Positions 1-6,132 of a stretch of DNA of 38,646 bases are shown one piece after another. The first letter of the stretch is position 1. Each line of letters starts with the position of its first letter. The notes under the pieces are model-generated. The model saw nothing but the letters and a program-made list of their open reading frames with translations. It was not told the DNA's origin and did no database searches. Made by a program: the position numbers and the translations under genes. This stretch comes from SKLM01 sp964390305. Its GTDB lineage: Bacteria > Chloroflexota > Anaerolineae > B4-G1. The stretch is from assembly GCA_964390305.1 (NCBI GenBank), contig CAYMHT010000014.1, positions 1 to 38,646 of the forward strand, written 5' to 3'.

Positions 1-74
1 AGCATCGTACCCATGGCACCATCGGCAACGATGACATCGCCGGACCGCAGACGGGTGAGGAAATCCTGTCGCAT
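1..74 (-). CDS. Homocysteine S-methyltransferase family protein, N-terminus only
   Basis: Reading leftward from the ATG at 74, the 24 visible codons start MRQDFLTRLRSGD and contain DGAMGTML, the N-terminal signature of the homocysteine/betaine S-methyltransferase barrel (MetH N-domain, BHMT, YitJ type). The family transfers a methyl group to homocysteine using a zinc-bound thiolate; the zinc cysteines lie beyond the window edge, so the subclass (stand-alone, fused to methylenetetrahydrofolate reductase, or full MetH) cannot be told. Its ATG shares one base with the TGA stop of the LarA-like gene (TGATG at 76-72), which implies translational coupling and one mRNA with it. Confidence 0.8.
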   Translation of the reverse strand, partial: MRQDFLTRLRSGDVIVADGAMGTM

Positions 75-1393
75 CACGTTGGCTCCTCCGAACTCACCAC
101 GGGCAGCGTGAGCAAGGCGTGAGGCACGATGAGCACCTCGAGATCGTGTCCGAGATCCTCTGCGGCCCATGCTAGCGCCTGCTCCATGGTCTCCGCCGGT
201 TTCATCTTGCAGGCGGCCACCACCTCGGGGCACTCGCTGCCCACAATGATCACGCTTGCCTGCTCCAACACCTTGGCCATGACGAAGGCGCGCTGCTGAC
301 CCGGCGGATAGCCGTGCTCACGAGCATCGCGGAGAATCGCCTGGACATCGGGAGCATCTCGCATCGCCTCGAAGAACCGCTGCTCGCCTACCCCCTCACC
401 CGCCCCCTCCTGACAGCGGGCGGGAACGATGATGTAGCCCCCAGGCCTCACAACCGGGGTCGGTGCGAAACAGAGGTAGGAGGCCGCCCGACTGGCCTGA
501 TAGAGGTTGGCGTCTTTGGGATACCCGGCGCCGCCGATGACGACGTCGTATCGCCGAGGAATCGGTACCTCGTAGATGGCACGGGCGAAATCGACCAGCT
601 GGCGATGCGTCTCCACCGGCTCCCCTGCCTTGACGCACACAACCCGCTCTTCATCGTCCAGAACCACGTTGAGGATGAAGTCAAGGCCCGCCCGGTCGGC
701 CGCCTCCGTGATCGCCTCGTGGAAAGGGTTCCCCTCGATACGTCCCAGCCGGGTAGCGGGATGGTCCACGAGGGCAGGCCCATGGGTATACGCGATCAGG
801 TCCTCTCCGGCGGCGCCGACGGCCACCGTCTTCCGGCCGCCGGAGTAGCCAGCATACTGATGCGGCTCCACCAGACCAGTGGCAATCAACAGGTCGGCAT
901 CGGCGGCCTCTCGATGGACGGAGACAGGCACCCCTCCTTGCGTGGTGCCGAGATCGACCAGGGCCTCATCGTTTCGCGGCTCATTGTCGATCACCCGATA
1001 GCGCTCGACCACGTCCCGGCCCAGCTTGGTGACCTTTTCGTCGGACGTGGAGGGCCGATGCATGCCAATGCCGCACAGCAGCGTGACGTCTCGATCCCGC
1101 ACGCTGGCGGCTTCGAGCTCCCGCAGCAGAGCCGGTACCAACAGATGGTCGGGACTGGCGCGGGTGATGTCCGTGAACACGACACACACCTGGTCTGCGG
1201 AGCGCGCCAGCTCCCGCGCCGGCGGCGAGTCGATGGGACGGGCGAGGGCCTCCTGGACAGCCGCCTCCAGATCATCGACGGGCTGTGCCCGCTTGGAGGT
1301 CACGACCGTCCCTCTCATACCGGCAGGAAGGTCGAAGGTCAGCGTCGAGCGGCCATATGGGACTTGGTAGTTGGAGCGGTCGTTTGTCTCCAT
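74..1393 (-). CDS. larA: LarA-type nickel-pincer racemase/epimerase (lactate racemase family)
   Basis: 439 residues, close to the roughly 425 usual for LarA. LarA enzymes carry a nickel-pincer nucleotide covalently bound to a lysine and racemise or epimerise 2-hydroxyacids; many homologues act on substrates other than lactate. The expected residues are visible: His112 in GIGMHRPST, His178 and Lys188 in EPHQYAGYSGGRKTV, and His204 in AYTHGP, with the same spacing as His108/His174/Lys184/His200 of the Lactobacillus enzyme. It is a cytosolic enzyme. The cofactor needs LarB, LarC and LarE, none of which is in this window. The ATG at 1393 is preceded by GGGTGAGGG nine bases upstream, which is part of a dispersed repeat. 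The stop overlaps the start of the methyltransferase gene. The substrate is unknown. Confidence 0.88.
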   Translation of the reverse strand: METNDRSNYQVPYGRSTLTFDLPAGMRGTVVTSKRAQPVDDLEAAVQEALARPIDSPPARELARSADQVCVVFTDITRASPDHLLVPALLRELEAASVRDRDVTLLCGIGMHRPSTSDEKVTKLGRDVVERYRVIDNEPRNDEALVDLGTTQGGVPVSVHREAADADLLIATGLVEPHQYAGYSGGRKTVAVGAAGEDLIAYTHGPALVDHPATRLGRIEGNPFHEAITEAADRAGLDFILNVVLDDEERVVCVKAGEPVETHRQLVDFARAIYEVPIPRRYDVVIGGAGYPKDANLYQASRAASYLCFAPTPVVRPGGYIIVPARCQEGAGEGVGEQRFFEAMRDAPDVQAILRDAREHGYPPGQQRAFVMAKVLEQASVIIVGSECPEVVAACKMKPAETMEQALAWAAEDLGHDLEVLIVPHALLTLPVVSSEEPT

Positions 1394-1402
1394 GAAGGAT
1401 TA

Positions 1403-1437
1403 CCCTCACCCTAACCCTCTCCCTGGAAGGGAGAGGG
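1403..1437 (+). repeat. Dispersed palindromic GC-rich repeat, copy 1
   Basis: The structure is CCCTCACCC, 3 nt, CCCTCTCCC, a 5-nt loop, then GGGAGAGGG. The same layout occurs on the other strand at 34036-34071. It lies between ruvB and larA, directly against the larA start, and its reverse strand supplies the only Shine-Dalgarno-like sequence for larA. It resembles REP/MITE-like palindromes scattered between genes of many environmental bacteria. Confidence 0.7.
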
Positions 1438-1517
1438 GATTCAAGTGCCCGCCCATCGGAGGGAACAGGAGTCGGCTCCTCCCGCCTGCCGAGTTTCGAC
1501 AGGCGCCGAGCCCAGCA

Positions 1518-2537
1518 TCAGAACAGAGAAGGTTGGTCCGACGGCTCGTAGGGCAAATCCAGGTGCCTGTACGCCCGCACGGTGGCCACCCGCCCTCGGG
1601 GCGTACGGTCCAGGAACCCCAGACGGAGCAAGTAGGGTTCGATGACGTCCATAATCGTATCGGGCTCCTCGCTCACGGCGGCCGCGATGGTGTCGAGGCC
1701 GACCGGCCCCCCTTCGAACTTGTGGATAATCGTCGACAACACGCGCCGGTCGACGTCATCCAACCCCTGTCGATCGACGTTGAGCATCTCCAGGGCCTCG
1801 CGGGCCACCCCGGCGTTGACCTGCCCGTTCGCTCGCACCTGGGCGAAATCTCGCACGCGCTTCAGCAGCCGCAGGGCCACGCGGGGCGTCCCGCGGCCAC
1901 GCCTTGCGATCTCGGCCGCGCCGCTTTCGTCAATCTTCACTTCCAGGACGCCCGCGGCACGCCGCACGATGGTCGTCAATGCGTCGTGATCGTAGAAATC
2001 TACGCGAAAGGTGGCACCGAAGCGGGACCTCAGAGGGGCGGTCAGGAGCGCCAGGCGCGTGGTGGCTCCGACGACGGTGAAGCGGGGAAGATTCAGCCGA
2101 ATTGAGCGTGCGCTGGGGCCTTTGCCGATCACGAAATCGAGAGCGAAGTCTTCCATCGCCGGATAGAGGATCTCCTCGACGGCGCGCCCAAGGCGATGTA
2201 CCTCGTCAATGAAGAAAATCTCCTTGTGCCGAAGGTTACTGAGTATGGCTGCGAGGTCGCCAGTCCGCTCGATGGCCGGTCCCGACGTCACGCGAATCGG
2301 CACGTCCATCTCATTGGCAATGATGTGAGCCAGCGTCGTCTTCCCCAGGCCAGGGGGGCCATAGAGCAACACGTGATCGATCGCCTCATCGCGCTTCTGG
2401 GCTGCCTCGATGAGGATCGACAGGTTGGCGCAGACGTGCTCCTGCCCGATGAGATCGCAGAGCCGCTGGGGCCGCAGAGCCTGGTCGAGTATGACCTCCT
2501 CTGCTTCAGGCTCTGGGGAGATTATTCGCTCATCCAT
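1518..2537 (-). CDS. ruvB: Holliday junction branch-migration ATPase RuvB
   Basis: 339 residues from the ATG at 2537 (MDERIISPE, the usual RuvB beginning). A GTG at 2579 would add 14 residues but would put the coding sequence over a TATAAT box, so I prefer 2537. RuvB forms the hexameric motor that drives branch migration of Holliday junctions together with RuvA and RuvC. Visible motifs are Walker A GPPGLGKTT, Walker B FFIDEVHRL, sensor 1 GATTR, the arginine-finger segment LRSRFG, and the C-terminal winged helix ending in a RTPRGRVAT strand. ruvA and ruvC are not adjacent. It is divergent from upp. The start codon has no Shine-Dalgarno and follows its -10 box by 9 nt, so the mRNA is probably leaderless. 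Confidence 0.97.
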   Translation of the reverse strand: MDERIISPEPEAEEVILDQALRPQRLCDLIGQEHVCANLSILIEAAQKRDEAIDHVLLYGPPGLGKTTLAHIIANEMDVPIRVTSGPAIERTGDLAAILSNLRHKEIFFIDEVHRLGRAVEEILYPAMEDFALDFVIGKGPSARSIRLNLPRFTVVGATTRLALLTAPLRSRFGATFRVDFYDHDALTTIVRRAAGVLEVKIDESGAAEIARRGRGTPRVALRLLKRVRDFAQVRANGQVNAGVAREALEMLNVDRQGLDDVDRRVLSTIIHKFEGGPVGLDTIAAAVSEEPDTIMDVIEPYLLRLGFLDRTPRGRVATVRAYRHLDLPYEPSDQPSLF

Positions 2538-2546
2538 TCTGGAGCT

Positions 2547-2574
2547 ATTATACTTGGAATGGTCGAGATGGAAA
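2547..2574 (-). promoter_or_regulatory. ruvB promoter, probably giving a leaderless mRNA
   Basis: On the minus strand TTTCCA (2574-2569), a 16-nt spacer and a perfect TATAAT (2552-2547). Only 9 nt separate the -10 box from the ruvB ATG at 2537, so transcription should begin at or within a few bases of the start codon. The -35 match is only 4 of 6. Confidence 0.6.
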
Positions 2575-2582
2575 GCCACGCT

Positions 2583-2611
2583 TTGACAAGCCCACCGTTA
2601 ACGAGTAGAAT
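2583..2611 (+). promoter_or_regulatory. upp promoter (sigma70 type)
   Basis: TTGACA (2583-2588), a 17-nt spacer and TAGAAT (2606-2611). Predicted start near 2618, giving a leader of about 23 nt that contains AGGAGGT at 2629-2635, five bases before the upp ATG. The -35 box lies 8 bp from the opposing ruvB -35 box. Confidence 0.8.
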
Positions 2612-2640
2612 TGAGGGGCTGACTATGCAGGAGGTGAACG

Positions 2641-3270
2641 ATGACGCCCCGAGTCCATGTCTCACCCCACCCACTGGTGAAGCACAAGATGGGTGTTCTT
2701 CGCGACCAGCGGACCAATCCCAAGAAGTTCCGTGAGCTGCTGCGCGAGATCTCGGTCTTGCTGGCCTATGAGGCCACAGCAGACCTGGCGACAGAGGATG
2801 TGTCGGTCACCACACCCCTGGGCCAGTCCAGTGAGCGTCGGCTGACGGAGCACGTTGGTCTCGTTCCCATTCTGCGCGCGGGGCTGGGTATGGTCGAGGG
2901 CATGTGGAATCTGATGCCGAACGCCGAAGTGTGGCACATCGGGTTGCGTCGAGATGAGCAGACGCTGGAGCCCGTTGAGTATTACGCCCGCCTCCCCATC
3001 AGTCCGACCGTAGATGTTTGCCTCGTCCTGGATCCTATGCTCGCCACCGGGGGATCAGCAGCAGCTGCCGTGGATATTCTGAAAGATTGGGGCGCCAGAC
3101 GGATTAAGTTTGTGGGCGTCATCGCCTCAACCGCGGGTATACAGCACCTATCAGACACTCACCCCGACGTTCCTCTTTTCCTCGCCGGCGTGGATGAAGA
3201 GCTGAACGATGAGGGGTTGATCGTGCCGGGTCTGGGGGACGCCGGTGACCGGCTGTTTGGCACGGCGTAG
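2641..3270 (+). CDS. upp: Uracil phosphoribosyltransferase
   Basis: 209 residues, the normal length (E. coli 208). It salvages uracil: uracil plus PRPP gives UMP and pyrophosphate in the cytosol. The PRPP-binding loop VLDPMLATGGSA is present, as are the N-terminal HPLVKHKMGVLRD segment and the C-terminal uracil-binding PGLGDAGDRLFGT. The ATG is set by a strong AGGAGGT five bases upstream and a clear sigma70 promoter. It is followed after 48 nt by a phosphoglycosyl transferase gene on the same strand, probably co-transcribed. Nothing unusual is seen. Confidence 0.97.
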   Translation: MTPRVHVSPHPLVKHKMGVLRDQRTNPKKFRELLREISVLLAYEATADLATEDVSVTTPLGQSSERRLTEHVGLVPILRAGLGMVEGMWNLMPNAEVWHIGLRRDEQTLEPVEYYARLPISPTVDVCLVLDPMLATGGSAAAAVDILKDWGARRIKFVGVIASTAGIQHLSDTHPDVPLFLAGVDEELNDEGLIVPGLGDAGDRLFGTA

Positions 3271-3318
3271 GTACCGCAACCCCGGCAGCCCGGCATAGGT
3301 CCGTCAGCTCACCTTCCG

Positions 3319-4371
3319 ATGTATCTGTACCAGTACGCGCTCATCTTCGGTATCTCGCTTGGCTTGGCCGCAGTGATGACCCCTCTCGTCGGCCGCCTCG
3401 GCAGGCGACTGGAGGTCGTGGACTACCCGGGCGGACGCCGACGTCACAGGGGGACCGTGCCACGTCTTGGCGGTATAGCAGTGTTTACAGCGTTCACTGC
3501 GGCCGTCGGCGTGGCCGCCTGGCGGGGAATCCTAACGGCGGGCTACGGTTCGGACGATATCCTCCGTCTTAAAGGGCTTCTGATCGGCGGAGCGATGGCC
3601 TTTGTCTTCGGCCTGCTGGACGACCGTTTGGATCTCTCCCCGTGGCCTCAGCTCGCGTTCCAACTCGTCGTATCGCTGGTAGCGCTCGGGACGCTCCTCT
3701 GGCTTGAGCGGTTCACCATCCCTTTCTTTGGCATGGTCAGGCTGAACGATTACCCGTGGGGTCCCCTGCTCTACGTCCCACTGACGGCCCTGTGGGTGAT
3801 GGGTATGATCAACACGGTCAATTGGTTAGACGGGCTCGACGGGCTGGCCGCCGGGGTCGGGGCGATCCTGTGTCTGGTGCTGGCGGTCCACATGCGTTAT
3901 CGCGCTGCGGAGCCGCAGGCCAGTGCCGCGCTGCTGCCGTTAGCGCTCATGGGAGCGCTGGTGGGGTTCCTCCCTTTCAACATCGCGCCAGCACAGATCT
4001 TCCTCGGCAGCGCAGGAGCCTTCTTCTTGGGCTACGCGCTCGCCGGCCTGGGGCTCATCGCCGGGGGACGCACTGCGACCGTGCTCATGGTTATGGGCCT
4101 GCCAATCGTCGACGTAGCCTGGCAGATTTTCGACCGCGTGCGGCATAAACGGTCGCCGGCCCTGGGCGATCGCGGGCATCTTCACTACCGCCTACGCGAT
4201 CTGGGGCTTTCAACGCGAGCGATCGTCTTTCTGTACTGGGCGTTCTGCTCGGTGTTCGGGCTACTCGCGCTGATCGCAGCACCGTGGCAGAAGCTGGTGG
4301 CCCTGGTCAGCATCAGCGTGATCGTGATTCTTGCGCTGATCTTCCTATCCCGCGGGGGCGGAGCGAGCTAG
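3319..4371 (+). CDS. WecA/TagO-type undecaprenyl-phosphate sugar-1-phosphate transferase
   Basis: 350 residues with about ten hydrophobic membrane segments. This is a polyprenol-phosphate phosphoglycosyl transferase (MraY/WecA/TagO/Rfe superfamily), which moves a sugar-1-phosphate from a UDP-sugar to undecaprenyl phosphate and so starts synthesis of wall teichoic acid, O-antigen or exopolysaccharide. Visible motifs are LLDDRLDLSP with the Asp101-Asp102 pair, NTVNWLDGLDGLAAG (165-179) and the cytosolic DRGHLHYRLRDLGLS (284-298), whose HxH pattern is typical of WecA/TagO rather than MraY. There is no Shine-Dalgarno before the ATG. It lies 48 nt after upp and is convergent with tnaA. The sugar donor (GlcNAc is commonest) cannot be read from sequence. 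Confidence 0.9.
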   Translation: MYLYQYALIFGISLGLAAVMTPLVGRLGRRLEVVDYPGGRRRHRGTVPRLGGIAVFTAFTAAVGVAAWRGILTAGYGSDDILRLKGLLIGGAMAFVFGLLDDRLDLSPWPQLAFQLVVSLVALGTLLWLERFTIPFFGMVRLNDYPWGPLLYVPLTALWVMGMINTVNWLDGLDGLAAGVGAILCLVLAVHMRYRAAEPQASAALLPLALMGALVGFLPFNIAPAQIFLGSAGAFFLGYALAGLGLIAGGRTATVLMVMGLPIVDVAWQIFDRVRHKRSPALGDRGHLHYRLRDLGLSTRAIVFLYWAFCSVFGLLALIAAPWQKLVALVSISVIVILALIFLSRGGGAS

Positions 4372-4391
4372 TCAGAGCCCTGATTCCTCTC

Positions 4392-4421
4392 GGGTCTCAC
4401 CTGCTCGACGGTACCAGACCC
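4392..4421. terminator. Possible weak bidirectional hairpin between convergent genes
   Basis: GGGTCT (4392-4397) pairs with AGACCC (4416-4421) between the ends of the phosphoglycosyl transferase gene and tnaA. There is no T-tract on either side, so termination function is uncertain. Confidence 0.25.
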
Positions 4422-4426
4422 CCAGC

Positions 4427-5806
4427 TCACGACACGGGTTCAAACCGCGCCGTGAAATGGCGGAGGAGCTGTGGCGCATGCGTGTAGCGCAGGCCGCCTA
4501 TCTCCTCCCGGTTCTGATACAGGTGTTTGCACGTACCGACGACGTAGTCGAGGTGAGCCTGCGTATAGACCCGCCGTGGAATCGCGAGGCGGACCAACTC
4601 CAACTCCGGATAGATCGTCTCCCCCGTCTGCGGATCCTCGCGGGCGAACATGACACTCCCGATCTCGACGCCCCGAACCCCGCCCTCCAGGTAGAGCGCG
4701 CAGACGACGGCCTGGCCGGGCAGCTCCGGCTGCGGAATGTGGGGTAAGAATCGTTTGGCGTCGAGGTAGACGGCGTGTCCGCCGGGAGGCTCCAGAATGG
4801 GGATGCGCTCCTCCAAGAGACGATCGGCCAGATACTTGGTGTGTCCGATACGGTAGGAGAGGTAGTCCTCATCAAGGCCCTCCCACAGGCCACGGGCAAT
4901 GGCCTCCAGATCGCGGCCGGCCAGGCCACCGTAGGTGGGGAAACCCTCGCGGATGATCAGCTCCTGCCGGGCCTGCTCAAACAGTGACCGATCATTCATG
5001 GCCAGGAACCCGCCGATGTTGACCAGGGCATCCTTCTTGGCCGACATGGTGCAGCCATCCGCATAGGAGAACATCTCACGAGCGATCTCAAGGACTGGGC
5101 TATCGGCGTACTCGGGATCGCGCAGCTTGATGAAGTAAGCGTTCTCGGCGTAGCGACAGGCATCCAGGAAAAACGGGATGTCGTGGCGATGGAGCATGTT
5201 GGCCGTGCCGCGGATGTTCGCCATCGACACCGGCTGACCCCCACCAGAGTTGTTCGTCACCGTCAGCATTCCCAGTGGGATGTTCTCGGGACCGGTCTCC
5301 TCAATGAAGGCCTCCAGTCGTTCAAGATCTATATTCCCTTTGAATGGCGCGTGCTTTGTAGGATCGAGTCCTTCGTCGCCCACGAGATCGACCGGTTCAC
5401 CGCCCTGGGCGATAATGTTAGCCTGGGTGGTGTCGAAGTGCATGTTACTCGGTACTCGATGGCCTGGGTCGACAGTGCAGGAGAAGAGGATGTTTTCGGC
5501 CGCTCGACCCTGATGGGTGGGCAGAACATAGCGGAAGTTGGTGATTGACGTGACCGCCTCCTCCAGGTTGAAGAAGTTCCGACAGCCCGCGTAGCTCTCG
5601 TCTCCCATCGCAATACCCGCCCACTGATTGTCGGACATTGCTGCCGTGCCAGAATCGGTCAAGAGGTCGATGTAGATATCCTCGGCGTGCACGGCAAAGA
5701 GATTGTAGCCCGCTTTGGTCAGAATCTCCTTCCGCTCGTCGGGCGTCGTCCTGCGAATTGATTCCACGACTTTGATCTTGAAGGGTTCCATGGGAAAGTC
5801 GGCCAC
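4427..5806 (-). CDS. tnaA: Tryptophanase (PLP-dependent beta-eliminating lyase)
   Basis: 459 residues, similar to E. coli TnaA (471) and tyrosine phenol-lyase (456), which are homologous. The PLP lysine is Lys258 in TMSAKKDALVNIGG. Two discriminating positions point to tryptophanase: FDTTQ has Asp125, where tyrosine phenol-lyase has Thr124 and TnaA has Asp137; GVEIGS has Ile382, where tyrosine phenol-lyase has Arg381. The reaction is tryptophan to indole, pyruvate and ammonia, and family members also act on cysteine and serine. It starts at GTG 5806 with AGGAG six bases upstream. It stands alone on the minus strand with its own promoter; no tnaB permease is adjacent. Confidence 0.9.
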   Translation of the reverse strand: MADFPMEPFKIKVVESIRRTTPDERKEILTKAGYNLFAVHAEDIYIDLLTDSGTAAMSDNQWAGIAMGDESYAGCRNFFNLEEAVTSITNFRYVLPTHQGRAAENILFSCTVDPGHRVPSNMHFDTTQANIIAQGGEPVDLVGDEGLDPTKHAPFKGNIDLERLEAFIEETGPENIPLGMLTVTNNSGGGQPVSMANIRGTANMLHRHDIPFFLDACRYAENAYFIKLRDPEYADSPVLEIAREMFSYADGCTMSAKKDALVNIGGFLAMNDRSLFEQARQELIIREGFPTYGGLAGRDLEAIARGLWEGLDEDYLSYRIGHTKYLADRLLEERIPILEPPGGHAVYLDAKRFLPHIPQPELPGQAVVCALYLEGGVRGVEIGSVMFAREDPQTGETIYPELELVRLAIPRRVYTQAHLDYVVGTCKHLYQNREEIGGLRYTHAPQLLRHFTARFEPVS

Positions 5807-5852
5807 TGTGTACTCCTCTCTTCCGTCTGGTGCGAACTACCAGCTGAGGTAT

Positions 5853-5881
5853 AGTGTACTATCGTTTGCCAAGCAGGGCAA
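5853..5881 (-). promoter_or_regulatory. Candidate tnaA promoter
   Basis: On the minus strand TTGCCC (5881-5876), a 17-nt spacer and TACACT (5858-5853). Each box matches consensus at 4 of 6 positions. The leader would be about 40 nt and holds the AGGAG of tnaA. The -35 box directly abuts the opposing TTGACA at 5882. Confidence 0.4.
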
Positions 5882-5910
5882 TTGACAGGCACGCCGTTGT
5901 CGTTTAGAAT
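5882..5910 (+). promoter_or_regulatory. Promoter upstream of the EF-G-like gene
   Basis: TTGACA (5882-5887), a 17-nt spacer and TAGAAT (5905-5910), the same boxes and spacing as the upp promoter. The predicted start is about 5917. The leader runs into a scaffold gap at 5925, so its link to the gene at 6133 is an inference; the leader would be at least 200 nt if the gap is real. Confidence 0.7.
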
Positions 5911-5924
5911 AAGGCATCAGCACT

Positions 5925-6024
5925 NNNNNNNNNNNNNNNNNNNNNNNNNNNNNNNNNNNNNNNNNNNNNNNNNNNNNNNNNNNNNNNNNNNNNNNNNNNN
6001 NNNNNNNNNNNNNNNNNNNNNNNN
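5925..6024. other. Scaffold gap (100 N)
   Basis: A run of exactly 100 N of unknown real length, in the leader region of the EF-G-like gene. The flanks 5807-5924 and 6025-6132 hold promoters and a leader but no recognisable gene. Confidence 0.99.
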
Positions 6025-6132
6025 GCAGAGCGGAAAACGCAGAGCGTCGAACACAACCTCGGCTTATCGCGAGAGCGGTTTCAACGCTGCACGTCGTGTA
6101 CAGAAACTAGACTTAAGGGAGTCACCGTCTCA

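Noticed and set aside
2535..2579. GTG 2579 as the ruvB start
   Set aside because: It lacks a ribosome site, would place the coding sequence over TATAAT, and the conserved RuvB beginning MDERIISPE is at 2537.
5837..5917. A 26-codon minus-strand frame before tnaA ending in a Trp codon, reminiscent of a TnaC leader peptide
   Set aside because: The candidate tnaA promoter lies inside it, no ribosome site can be seen because of the gap, and it has no TnaC-like Trp/Pro spacing. A frame this short is expected by chance.
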